Positions 50,958 through 59,327 of a stretch of 64,000 nt of DNA are shown piece after piece. How positions within the stretch are numbered: position 1 is the first letter of the stretch; the number at the start of each line of letters is the position of its first letter. Below the pieces are notes generated by a model. The model made no database searches. It saw only the letters and a program-made list of their open reading frames with translations, and was not told where the DNA came from. This stretch comes from Oceanirhabdus seepicola (GTDB taxonomy: Bacteria; Bacillota; Clostridia; Clostridiales; Clostridiaceae), in NCBI RefSeq assembly GCF_023684385.1, contig NZ_JAGSOJ010000007.1:62001-126000 (forward strand). Direction: 5' to 3'. The translations under genes and the position numbers were made by a program.

Positions 50958-51803
50958 TTGGGTATAAAACTTAAAAGTAAAGAACTTTGCGATAGAATTA
51001 AAACTCAGCTTAACAATGATGTTTCTACGTTAAAAGAGAGTTCAATAGAGCCTGTATTATCATCATTACTGATTGGTAATGATGGAGGCTCGATTTTTTA
51101 CACTGGTATACAAAAAAAGAAGTGTGATGAAGTTGGAATAAAGTATGATTTACATAGATTACCTGCAGATATATCTTTTCAAGAGTTAAAAATTATTGTG
51201 GAAAAGTTAAACAATGATGATAATGTCCATGGTATATTAATACAATCTCCACTTCCAGAGGCATTGAATGCTAGAGAAGTATTTAATTTAATAACACCAA
51301 AGAAAGATATAGATTGTCAAACAACAACTAATATAGGAAAACTATATAGCGGAGAATTTGACTTTGCGCCTTGTACAGCTATTTCTGCTATTGAATTAGC
51401 TAAACAAACTGGGATAGAATTTGAGGGTAAAGATATAGTTGTCATTGGAAGAAGTAATGTGGTTGGTAAACCATTATTTCAATTATTGAATAATGAAGAT
51501 GCAACTGTGACAGTGTGCCACCTTAAGAGTAAAGATATAAACAAAAAGTGCATGGAAGCAGATATTGTATTTGCTTGTGCAGGAAGTCCTAAATTGGTTG
51601 ATGCTAGCTATGTTAAAAAAGGTAGTATTTTAATAGATATTGGTACTACAAATGTTGACGGAAAAATTGTGGGAGATATTAATTTAGAAGAAGTTATTGA
51701 AATAGCGGATTATGTAAGTACAGTACCAGGCGGAGTAGGTCCACTTACAACTATTATTCTACTAAGAAACGTTGTTTCTAACGCTATAAAGAGTAAGGAA
51801 TGA
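50958..51803 (+). CDS. folD: FolD (methylene-THF dehydrogenase), Gln at the cyclohydrolase Lys position
   Basis: 281 residues, TTG start with AAGGAG upstream. Motifs HGILIQSPLPEALN, PKKDIDCQTTTNIGKL, the NADP-binding VVIGRSNVVGKPLFQLL and the C-terminal TVPGGVGPLTTIILLRN identify FolD. The family's YxxxK motif, whose lysine is essential for cyclohydrolase activity, reads Y48-T-G-I-Q52 here (followed by KKKCDEVG). So the Lys is replaced by Gln, and PxxDxxGF is also changed to DCQ. This predicts a dehydrogenase without efficient cyclohydrolase activity. Confidence 0.92.
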   Translation: MGIKLKSKELCDRIKTQLNNDVSTLKESSIEPVLSSLLIGNDGGSIFYTGIQKKKCDEVGIKYDLHRLPADISFQELKIIVEKLNNDDNVHGILIQSPLPEALNAREVFNLITPKKDIDCQTTTNIGKLYSGEFDFAPCTAISAIELAKQTGIEFEGKDIVVIGRSNVVGKPLFQLLNNEDATVTVCHLKSKDINKKCMEADIVFACAGSPKLVDASYVKKGSILIDIGTTNVDGKIVGDINLEEVIEIADYVSTVPGGVGPLTTIILLRNVVSNAIKSKE

Positions 51804-51807
51804 TTAT

Positions 51808-53010
51808 ATGTATTTAAAGAGTTTAAGTGTAACTGAACTAAATCAATATGTGAAAAAAATTTTAGAAAATGATTTTATTTTAAGAAATGTCCTAGTCGAA
51901 GGAGAAGTTTCAAATCTTAAAATTCACAGTTCTGGACACATATATTTTTCTTTGAAAGATAGTGGAGGAAAGATAAATTGTGTAATGTTCAAGAGTGATG
52001 TAGCATTTCTTAGTTTTAAGCCAGAAGATGGTATGAAGGTAAATATAAAGGGAAGAGTTTCTCTATATGATAGAGAAGGTAAATACCAATTTTATGTTAC
52101 TGAAATGACTAAGAAAGGCGAAGGCGAGTTATTTGTTAAATATCTAGCACTTAAGAAAAAACTTGAAGAAGAAGGACTTTTTGATGTAGTCCACAAAAAG
52201 GAAATACATAAGTTTAATAGAAATATAGGTGTAGTTACTTCACCAAGTGGAGCAGCTGTTCAAGATGTGATTTCAGTTGCTAAAAGAAGGTTTGAAGGGG
52301 TGAATGTTCTTATTGCGCCCTGTTTAGTACAAGGGGCTAATGCGCCTGAATCAATTATTAATGGGATAAAAGAGTTGGAAAAACTTAAAGAAGTCGATTT
52401 GATTATAGTTACACGAGGTGGAGGATCATTGGAAGAACTTTGGGCTTTTAATGATGAGGATTTAGCAAGGTGCATCTTTAAATGTAAAAAACCTATTATT
52501 TCGGCAGTTGGGCATGAAACAGATTTTACTATAGCTGATTTTGTTAGTGATGTAAGGGTACCAACTCCATCAGCTGCTGCAGAAATAGCAGTTTTTGATT
52601 GTAGCAAGTATGTTGCTCTATTAGATGAAATGACAATAAGACTACATAATTCTATGTATAAACAATTAGACGAGAAAAAGTATAGTCTAAATCTTATGAG
52701 GGAGAAACTTTTAAGAAATTCTCCAGAGATGGTTGTGAAAAATAAACTTAGAGATATTATCAATATTAGAGAATATCTCAATAATAAGTTGGATAATAAA
52801 CTAGTTGTACTAAAAGAACAATTAGCAAAAGAGTATGCATTATTGAACTCTTATAATCCTTTAAATGTTCTTCAAAAGGGTTATTCTATTATTCAGAAGG
52901 CCGATGGTACTGCTGTAAAAGGAAGTAGAATGATATCTGAAGAAGAAGTTTACAAGTTTACATTCGCTGAAGATAAGGTGTTTGGTAGGATAAATCTATT
53001 GGAGGAATAA
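51808..53010 (+). CDS. xseA: Exodeoxyribonuclease VII large subunit
   Basis: 400 residues. An OB-fold at the N-terminus (about 1-100; VEGEVSNLKIHSSGHIYFSL), the catalytic domain (GVVTSPSGAAVQDVISVAKR, IIVTRGGGSLEELWAFNDED, ISAVGHETDFTIADFVSD) and a coiled-coil tail (about 265-350). It degrades single-stranded DNA from both ends with XseB. It starts 4 nt after folD and ends 2 nt before xseB. Confidence 0.97.
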   Translation: MYLKSLSVTELNQYVKKILENDFILRNVLVEGEVSNLKIHSSGHIYFSLKDSGGKINCVMFKSDVAFLSFKPEDGMKVNIKGRVSLYDREGKYQFYVTEMTKKGEGELFVKYLALKKKLEEEGLFDVVHKKEIHKFNRNIGVVTSPSGAAVQDVISVAKRRFEGVNVLIAPCLVQGANAPESIINGIKELEKLKEVDLIIVTRGGGSLEELWAFNDEDLARCIFKCKKPIISAVGHETDFTIADFVSDVRVPTPSAAAEIAVFDCSKYVALLDEMTIRLHNSMYKQLDEKKYSLNLMREKLLRNSPEMVVKNKLRDIINIREYLNNKLDNKLVVLKEQLAKEYALLNSYNPLNVLQKGYSIIQKADGTAVKGSRMISEEEVYKFTFAEDKVFGRINLLEE

Positions 53011-53012
53011 GT

Positions 53013-53213
53013 ATGGCTAAAAATAAAAAATCATATGAGGAAAAATTCCAAGAGTTAAAGGAATTTGTTAATAGTTTTGAGGGGGATGAACTTCCTTTAG
53101 AAATTGCTATGAACAATTATGAAAAAGGGATAAACCTTTGCAATGAACTTTATAAAGAGCTCAAAGAAGTGGAAGGAAAAATCATTCTTTTAAATAAAGA
53201 AGAGGATGTTTAG
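53013..53213 (+). CDS. xseB: Exodeoxyribonuclease VII small subunit
   Basis: 66 residues, helical hairpin. YEEKFQELKEFVNSFEGDEL and LPLEIAMNNYEKGINLCNEL match XseB. It is the obligate partner of XseA and lies directly after it. GGAGGAATA is the ribosome binding site. Confidence 0.95.
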   Translation: MAKNKKSYEEKFQELKEFVNSFEGDELPLEIAMNNYEKGINLCNELYKELKEVEGKIILLNKEEDV

Positions 53214-53227
53214 GAGATGTTAATCAT

Positions 53228-54097
53228 ATGGAAATCAATCAAATAAAAATGCTAGTTGATAGTTGGTTGAATAACTATTTTAAAGGTAAAGGTACACACG
53301 AGAGCAGAATATACGAGTCAATGGAATATAGTATTGTTAATGGTGGAAAAAGAATTAGACCTATCTTAGCTATTTTAACTTATGAACTATACAAGAATGA
53401 TATAGAAGAGATACTCCCAATGGCATGTGCTATAGAAATGATACATACATATTCACTTATACATGATGATTTACCTTGCATGGATGATGATGACTTAAGA
53501 AGAGGGAAGCCAACAAATCATAAAGTTTATGGTGAAGGATTAGCTGTTTTAGCTGGAGATGGATTGTTGAATGAGGCATTTAATGTAATGTTGAAAGAAG
53601 TGACTAAAAATGGTGAAAAACACTTAGAGGCAGCTACGATTTTGGGCGATGCTTCAGGGGTTAACGGAATGATAGGTGGCCAGGTAGTTGATATACTTAG
53701 TGAGAATAAAGATATTAGCTTTGAAGAATTAAGTTTTATTCACGCCAAGAAAACAGGAGCACTGTTAAAAAGTGCTATTTTAGTAGGGGCTTCTATAGGG
53801 GGAGCGCCAAAGGCAGAATTAGAAATTTTAAGTGAATTTGGTTCTAAAATAGGGTTGGCTTTTCAGATAATTGATGATATATTAGATGTAGTAGGAGATG
53901 AAAAAAAAGTTGGTAAGAATTTACGAACTGATTCTTCTAGAGAAAAGAACACATATGTTAAGTTTTTTTCAATTGATGAGTGTAGAAAGAGAGCAGTTGA
54001 TTTAACAAATGACTGTTATTCTCTTTTAGGTAGAATAGGTAAAAATACAGAGATTTTGGAAGAGTTAACAAGATTTTTATTAGAGAGAGACTATTAG
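53228..54097 (+). CDS. ispA: Polyprenyl (farnesyl/geranyl) diphosphate synthase
   Basis: 289 residues. The first Asp-rich motif is HDDLPCMDDDDLRRGKPTNH, the second FQIIDDILDVVGDEKKVGK; GGKRIRPILAILTYEL near the N-terminus is also conserved. Chain-length class is most like IspA (GPP/FPP), making precursors for undecaprenyl phosphate. Downstream lies the OLE RNA, then oapA and dxs, the classical OLE context. Confidence 0.95.
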   Translation: MEINQIKMLVDSWLNNYFKGKGTHESRIYESMEYSIVNGGKRIRPILAILTYELYKNDIEEILPMACAIEMIHTYSLIHDDLPCMDDDDLRRGKPTNHKVYGEGLAVLAGDGLLNEAFNVMLKEVTKNGEKHLEAATILGDASGVNGMIGGQVVDILSENKDISFEELSFIHAKKTGALLKSAILVGASIGGAPKAELEILSEFGSKIGLAFQIIDDILDVVGDEKKVGKNLRTDSSREKNTYVKFFSIDECRKRAVDLTNDCYSLLGRIGKNTEILEELTRFLLERDY

Positions 54098-54130
54098 AAT
54101 AATTATTTCATTTTATAGATATTGTTTAAT

Positions 54131-54140
54131 ATGGTATAAT
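54131..54140 (+). promoter_or_regulatory. Possible extended -10 promoter for the OLE RNA
   Basis: ATGGTATAAT has a perfect TATAAT with a preceding TGG; no clear -35 (TTTATA at 54112 is weak). The RNA would start near 54147. Read-through from ispA is equally possible. Confidence 0.5.
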
Positions 54141-54146
54141 TAATAA

Positions 54147-54700
54147 TATTGATAGATGGAAGTGGTGCAGTATTCTAGTCAGGTAACTATTTTTGAAGGC
54201 GGGGCTAAAAATCCGTCGAAGGGCACATCGATGAAACTCCTGGTGGATGCTTAAGACGCCCAGTCTTGGGTGTGTGCTGGGAGGAAGGTAGTGGGGCAGC
54301 CGCAACGGCATGCGCAACTGACCCTACCACCGTGGAGACCATATATTGTGGACTGGGCTAGATACCTTTTCTACGAATATGGATTAAACCTGCAATGTGG
54401 TGTAAGCTATGTGCAGTGTAGCCTGCCTTGAGTGGGATAGGTGGAGGTTTTGGGACTTAAACCTATGCTGCAAAAGAGACTAACGAAATAGCCAACTGTT
54501 GAGGAAAGCTCCTAGACTGTTTTAAGTGAGATATATTAGGGATTGCAGTGTGGTCTAAGTGGTAGTCCAGTACTAATAATGGTAACATATTAGACAGAGT
54601 TTTAATGGGAAACCGTCAAGTTGGCGACACTTGGCAACTCTGTGGGAAATCCAACTGGACCTAAGCCATAAGGTTTACTTAATATATCACCACTTTTTTA
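54147..54700 (+). ncRNA. ole: OLE RNA (ornate, large, extremophilic)
   Basis: About 550 nt of non-coding, relatively GC-rich sequence with many hairpins, located between ispA and the oapA-dxs genes, the known OLE genomic position. The ends pair: AAGTGGTG (54160-54167) with CACCACTT (54688-54695). Local stems include CGCCCA...TGGGTG (54256), GGTAGTGGGG with CCCTACC around 54286-54328, and the GGCAGCCGCAACGGCATGCG segment. Its size fits the roughly 600-nt OLE class and the neighbour gene encodes the OapA partner. OLE with OapA forms a membrane-associated ribonucleoprotein linked to stress tolerance (cold, alcohols, Mg2+). Exact ends are estimates. Confidence 0.9.
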
Positions 54701-54731
54701 CATATTTTATACTGTAAGGAGAAGCAATTAA

Positions 54732-55307
54732 GTGGGTAAAGAAAAAAAATCTAAAAAAGCCAAAGAAACAATGAGTCATAAAAAATGGGTAGTTTTTATC
54801 ATACTATGGACAATTTTATTAGGGGGAACAATTTCCCTGTTATCTGATTTGCTACTAAAAGACGCTGGTGTATTAGTAGCTTTTGTTATATTAATTTTGA
54901 TAATTACCTTTGGGGTTGTGCTTGACACCATTGGTACTGCGGTTACCGCAGCTAATGAAACTCCATTTCACTCTATGGCGGCTAAAAAAGTACCTGGTGC
55001 TAAATTGGCAGTTAAGTTAGTTAGAAATGCCGATAAGGTATCGAATTTCTGTAATGATGTAATTGGAGATATTTGTGGTATTGTAAGTGGTTCAGCAGGA
55101 GGATTAATAACTGCAAAAGTAGCATACTCTTTTTCCATTGGAGATGTGTCTTTTGAAAAAGCATTATTGAGTGCTGCCATGGGTGCTTTAGTTGCAGCAG
55201 GGACTGTTGGAGGAAAAGCTATGGGAAAAAATATTGCAATTAAATATAGTAATGATATTGTTTTTAAAGTTGCACAGGTAGTAAACATGATTAAGAAGGA
55301 AGGTTAA
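54732..55307 (+). CDS. oapA: OLE-associated membrane protein OapA
   Basis: 191 residues, GTG start with AAGGAG about 10 nt upstream. A strongly basic N-terminus (GKEKKSKKAKETMSHKK) precedes four membrane helices (about 19-41, 46-68, 115-135, 145-167). The DxxxD motif known in OapA is present as D109-V-I-G-D113, in the segment FCNDVIGDICG. A lysine-rich middle part (AAKKVPGAKLAVKLVRNADK) may contact RNA. It lies directly downstream of the OLE RNA and 1 nt before dxs. OapA binds OLE RNA and carries it to the membrane; in known cases both are needed together. Confidence 0.9.
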   Translation: MGKEKKSKKAKETMSHKKWVVFIILWTILLGGTISLLSDLLLKDAGVLVAFVILILIITFGVVLDTIGTAVTAANETPFHSMAAKKVPGAKLAVKLVRNADKVSNFCNDVIGDICGIVSGSAGGLITAKVAYSFSIGDVSFEKALLSAAMGALVAAGTVGGKAMGKNIAIKYSNDIVFKVAQVVNMIKKEG

Positions 55308-55308
55308 G

Positions 55309-57177
55309 ATGTATAATATATTTAATAAAGTTAATTCTTTTAAAGATATTAAATCATTAGATTATAATGAACTAGATCTATTAAGTATGGAAATAAGAAA
55401 ATTCCTTATAGAGAACATAAGCAAAACAGGTGGCCATTTAGCATCAAATTTAGGTGTTGTGGAATTGACTCTCAGTTTATATAGAGTGTTTGATTTAGAT
55501 TATGACAAGGTTATTTGGGATGTTAGTCACCAAGCATATGTACATAAAATTTTAACAGGTAGGAAAGATAAATTTCCTACATTAAGACAGCATCAAGGTT
55601 TAAGTGGTTTTTTAAAAAGAAGTGAAAGTAAATACGATTTCTTTGAAGCTGGACACAGTAGCACATCTATTTCGGCGGGAATAGGTATGGCAAGGGCAAG
55701 GGATATTAATAAAGAGAAGTTTAATGTTGTGTCAATAATTGGCGATGGTGCTCTTAGCGGTGGAATGGCTTTTGAAGCATTGAATGACGTTGGATTCAGA
55801 AAAACAAAAATGATTATTATTTTAAATGATAATGAAATGTCTATTTCTAAAAATGTAGGATCAATGTCAAATATACTTAACGATTTGAGAGTGAATCCAA
55901 ATTATAATAAAATAAAGCGAAAAGTAAAGAGCTCAATAGGAAAAATACCTCATGTTGGCAAAAAAATATCAGATAGTATTGTAAATGTAAAAAGTGCTGT
56001 TAAACAGGTTGTATTGCCTGATATGATATTTGAAGATATGGGACTTCACTATTTTGGACCAATAGATGGTCATAATATTAAACATCTAGAAGAGATTTTG
56101 GAAGATGCAAAAAAATTAGATGGACCAGTTTTAATTCATGTGATTACGAAAAAAGGCAAGGGCTATAAACCAGCTGAAAATAACCCAGATAAGTTTCATG
56201 GTATCGGGAAATTTGATGTTGTTACAGGAGAAACATTAAAAAAAACATCCCCTACGTACTCAGCGGCTGTAGGAGATGCACTTATTGATATAGCGAAAGA
56301 AGATGAAAAAGTAGTTGCTATAACAGCTGCAATGCCTAAAGGAACAGGTTTAGGGGAATTTAGTACTAAATTTGAAGATAGATTCTTTGATGTAGGAATT
56401 GCTGAACAGCATGCTACAACAATGGCAGCAGGGATGGCTAGCGAAGGATTAAAGCCTTTTTTTGCAGTGTATTCAACTTTTCTTCAAAGGGCCTTCGATC
56501 AAATACTACATGATATATGTTTGCAAAATCTTCCTGTGGTTTTGGGTATTGATAGAGCTGGAATAGTTGGTGATGATGGTGAAACACATCAAGGTGTGTT
56601 TGATATTTCATATCTTACACAAATACCAAATATTACGGTAATTGCTCCTAAGAAAATAGGAGAAATGAATAAAATACTCAGATGGGCATTTAATCATAAT
56701 GGACCTGTTGCCATTAGATACCCTAGAGGCGGAGATTATGATAGAATTAATGAAATTGATGATATAGATGTTATTAAAGAAGGAAAATGGGAGATAATTA
56801 AAGAAGGTACAGATGTAGCGATTATTTCTAATGGAAAACTCATATCAAAGGTACTTGAAGCATGGGAGATTCTTAAGAAAAATGGAATAAATGCGTCAGT
56901 AATAAATGGGATATTTATAAAACCTATTGATAATATGTTATTAGATGAGTTAAAGGATAAATTCAAGGTGATTGTTACTATAGAAGATAATGTACTTCGA
57001 GGCGGATTTGGTGAAAGTGTATTATCTTATCTAAATAAAACTGATAGTAACTCAAAAATCTTGAACCTTGGATTTCCAGATGAATTTATTGAACATGGAA
57101 ATGTTGAAATACTTTATGAAAAATACAATTTACACGGTCAAGGAATAGTTGACAGTATAGAAAGGGTACTAAGGTGA
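55309..57177 (+). CDS. dxs: 1-deoxy-D-xylulose-5-phosphate synthase
   Basis: 622 residues. Thiamine-diphosphate enzyme with SIIGDGALSGGMAFEALNDV (the GDG motif) and DVGIAEQHATTMAAGMASEG (catalytic Glu), plus LRQHQGLSGFLKRSES and the C-terminal transketolase domain with FLQRAFDQILHDI and GDDGETHQGVFDISYL. It makes DXP from pyruvate and glyceraldehyde-3-phosphate, the entry to the non-mevalonate isoprenoid pathway, and so shares a pathway with ispA upstream. Confidence 0.97.
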   Translation: MYNIFNKVNSFKDIKSLDYNELDLLSMEIRKFLIENISKTGGHLASNLGVVELTLSLYRVFDLDYDKVIWDVSHQAYVHKILTGRKDKFPTLRQHQGLSGFLKRSESKYDFFEAGHSSTSISAGIGMARARDINKEKFNVVSIIGDGALSGGMAFEALNDVGFRKTKMIIILNDNEMSISKNVGSMSNILNDLRVNPNYNKIKRKVKSSIGKIPHVGKKISDSIVNVKSAVKQVVLPDMIFEDMGLHYFGPIDGHNIKHLEEILEDAKKLDGPVLIHVITKKGKGYKPAENNPDKFHGIGKFDVVTGETLKKTSPTYSAAVGDALIDIAKEDEKVVAITAAMPKGTGLGEFSTKFEDRFFDVGIAEQHATTMAAGMASEGLKPFFAVYSTFLQRAFDQILHDICLQNLPVVLGIDRAGIVGDDGETHQGVFDISYLTQIPNITVIAPKKIGEMNKILRWAFNHNGPVAIRYPRGGDYDRINEIDDIDVIKEGKWEIIKEGTDVAIISNGKLISKVLEAWEILKKNGINASVINGIFIKPIDNMLLDELKDKFKVIVTIEDNVLRGGFGESVLSYLNKTDSNSKILNLGFPDEFIEHGNVEILYEKYNLHGQGIVDSIERVLR

Positions 57178-57181
57178 GACA

Positions 57182-57979
57182 ATGGAAACTGAAAGATTAG
57201 ACGTTCTGCTTTTTAAAAAGGAAATTTTTTCTTCAAGAGAAAGAGCACAAGAACATATAAAGAATGGCGAGATTCAAGTAGATGGAGAAATAGTAACTAA
57301 AACTGGAAAGAGGGTTTCTATAGAAAGTGAATTGAAATTCACTGGCAGGCAAATTCCTTATGTTAGTAGAGGTGGGCTGAAGTTAGAAAAAGCAATTAGT
57401 GAGTTCAATATTGATTTAAAAGACGTAACCTGTATGGATATAGGAGCTTCCACTGGTGGGTTTACAGATTGTATGATTCAAAATGGAGCAAAAAAGGTGT
57501 ATGGTATTGATGTTGGAACTTCTCAACTTCATGAAAAATTAAAAGGACATCCTAAGGTTATTTCTATGGAAAAATGTAATATTAGAGATCTTACAAGGGC
57601 GGATATAGAAGATAAAATTGAATTTATATCAATTGATGTATCTTTTATATCAATTGGAAAAATTCTTGCTAATGCAAGTAGTTTTCTGGATAGTGAAGGT
57701 AAAATATGTGCTCTTATAAAACCTCAGTTTGAATGTGGAAGAAAATATGTTAATAAAAAAGGCGTAGTGAAGGATAAGAAAGAGCATATTAGAGTTATTA
57801 AGGAACTTTTACTTTTATTTAAAGAAAATAATATAGGTAATGTGAAACTAAGTTATTCACCAATTAAAGGGCCAAATGGAAATATTGAATATTTAATTTA
57901 TGGAGAAAAATCGATTGTAAAGTATAATGATATTGAAGTTGATAGTTTTGTTAATGAAGCATTTTTAACATTAAAGTAG
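57182..57979 (+). CDS. tlyA: TlyA-family rRNA 2'-O-methyltransferase
   Basis: 265 residues. N-terminal S4 domain (about 1-60; ERLDVLLFKKEIFSSRERAQ) and an FtsJ-like SAM methyltransferase domain with CMDIGASTGGFTDCMIQNGA, KKVYGIDVGTSQL, ISIDVSFISIGKILAN and ALIKPQFECGR. TlyA/YqxC enzymes methylate 16S and 23S rRNA ribose; the old hemolysin name is misleading. 4 nt from dxs. Confidence 0.94.
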   Translation: METERLDVLLFKKEIFSSRERAQEHIKNGEIQVDGEIVTKTGKRVSIESELKFTGRQIPYVSRGGLKLEKAISEFNIDLKDVTCMDIGASTGGFTDCMIQNGAKKVYGIDVGTSQLHEKLKGHPKVISMEKCNIRDLTRADIEDKIEFISIDVSFISIGKILANASSFLDSEGKICALIKPQFECGRKYVNKKGVVKDKKEHIRVIKELLLLFKENNIGNVKLSYSPIKGPNGNIEYLIYGEKSIVKYNDIEVDSFVNEAFLTLK

Positions 57980-57989
57980 GTGGTTCAAT

Positions 57990-58847
57990 ATGAAAAAAAT
58001 TGGAATTAACATAAACTCAAGTAAAGATTTTCATGGTGAGCAATTATATGAAATAATTGAGAAACTACAACAAGTTTTTCATGATGTTCATTTTGAGATC
58101 TTCAAAGATTCTATGGGTTTAGATGGTGAAAGAGCTGAAAATTTAAATTTTATCATTGTTTTTGGTGGCGATGGAACAATTCTTAGAACTGCTAGAAGTC
58201 TTGGAAAGAACGATATACCTATTTTGGGAATTAATATCGGAAACCTTGGATTTTTAACTAATGCTGAAATTGGAGACTTTGATGATATTATTGGTGAGTT
58301 ATATAGAGATTCATATGAAATTGAAGAAAGAACTATGCTTAACTGTAAAATAAAAGATGGTGAAACTGATGAATTCATAGCACTGAATGATATAGTTATT
58401 GCTAAAGGAACACTATCAAGAATAGTTGAATTTTCAATAAGTATTGATAATAAATTTTATACTAATTTTACTGCAGATGGTATAATAATATCAACACCAA
58501 CGGGGTCAACTGCATATAATTTATCAGCAGGAGGGCCGATTATTCATCCGGAGTTGGATGTTGTTGCTATTACACCAATTTGCCCTCACACGTTGTCAAT
58601 GAGAACTATGGTTGTATCAGCAAATAAGGAAATTGTATTAAAGTTAAAAGGGAAAAACGAAAGTATATTTTTAACTGTTGATGGTCAAAATGTATACCAA
58701 TTATCTGAAGATGATGAAATTATTGTAACAAACAACGAAAAGAGATGTAAGGTATTACGATTATTAAATAATGATTATTTTGACATTCTTAGAAGAAAAA
58801 TCATGCATAAAAATAATTTTATGAAGGTGATAAAAAATGAAAGGTAG
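57990..58847 (+). CDS. nadK: NAD kinase
   Basis: 285 residues. IIVFGGDGTILRTAR (GGDG motif), NIGNLGFLTNAEI, TADGIIISTPTGSTAYNLSA (NxxxD-type NAD site) and GPIIHPELDVVAITPICPH are visible. It phosphorylates NAD to NADP using ATP or polyphosphate. It starts 10 nt after tlyA and overlaps argR by 11 nt. Confidence 0.97.
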   Translation: MKKIGININSSKDFHGEQLYEIIEKLQQVFHDVHFEIFKDSMGLDGERAENLNFIIVFGGDGTILRTARSLGKNDIPILGINIGNLGFLTNAEIGDFDDIIGELYRDSYEIEERTMLNCKIKDGETDEFIALNDIVIAKGTLSRIVEFSISIDNKFYTNFTADGIIISTPTGSTAYNLSAGGPIIHPELDVVAITPICPHTLSMRTMVVSANKEIVLKLKGKNESIFLTVDGQNVYQLSEDDEIIVTNNEKRCKVLRLLNNDYFDILRRKIMHKNNFMKVIKNER

Positions 58848-59289
58848 AAGACAGGCAACTATTATTGAAATAATAAAAAAATATGATGTTGAGACACAAG
58901 AAGAGTTGAGAGAAAAACTTTTAGAAAGAGGAATCGATGTTAAACAATCTACTCTTTCTAGAGATATTAAAGAATTAAGAATTATTAAGGTGTTATCAAA
59001 AAACAAAAGATATATATATGCTATTTCAGTTCCTAATAGTGATATAAAAAAAGAAAAACTTCTTGGTATTTTCTCCAATAGTATTTTAAGTATAGAGAAA
59101 GTAGATAAATTTGTTGTAATTAAAACTTTACCAGGAAGTGCTTCGGCAGCAGGAGAAATGATAGATCAGCTTGATTTTTTTGGGATTGCGGGTACAATAG
59201 CAGGCGATAACACAATGTTTATACTTCTTAGAGAAGAAGAAGAAGCTAATAAATTGGTTGAAGAAATTCATAAAATAATAAATGACTAA
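58837..59289 (+). CDS. argR: Arginine repressor ArgR/AhrC
   Basis: 150 residues. Winged-helix DNA-binding domain (about 1-70; DVETQEELREKLLERGIDVK, QSTLSRDIKELRI) and the hexamerisation, arginine-binding domain (about 80-150) with TLPGSASAAGEMIDQLDFFG and GTIAGDNTMFILLREEE. It controls arginine synthesis and breakdown. GAAGGTGAT is the ribosome binding site inside nadK's end. Confidence 0.97.
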   Translation: MKGRRQATIIEIIKKYDVETQEELREKLLERGIDVKQSTLSRDIKELRIIKVLSKNKRYIYAISVPNSDIKKEKLLGIFSNSILSIEKVDKFVVIKTLPGSASAAGEMIDQLDFFGIAGTIAGDNTMFILLREEEEANKLVEEIHKIIND

Positions 59290-59327
59290 TTTAAAATTTA
59301 TTGATAAATGAGTTGTAGGAGGATACT

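Noticed and set aside
54126..54317. Minus-strand ORF of 63 codons inside the structured RNA region
   Set aside because: It lies in the OLE RNA, has no ribosome binding site and has a His/Leu/Arg-rich composition that is typical of chance frames in structured RNA genes.
54147..54700. RNase P RNA or group II intron as an explanation for the ncRNA
   Set aside because: A GAGGAAAG string occurs, but it is in the middle and the other RNase P conserved blocks are missing; no intron-encoded protein or domain V is seen. The ispA-oapA-dxs context fits OLE.
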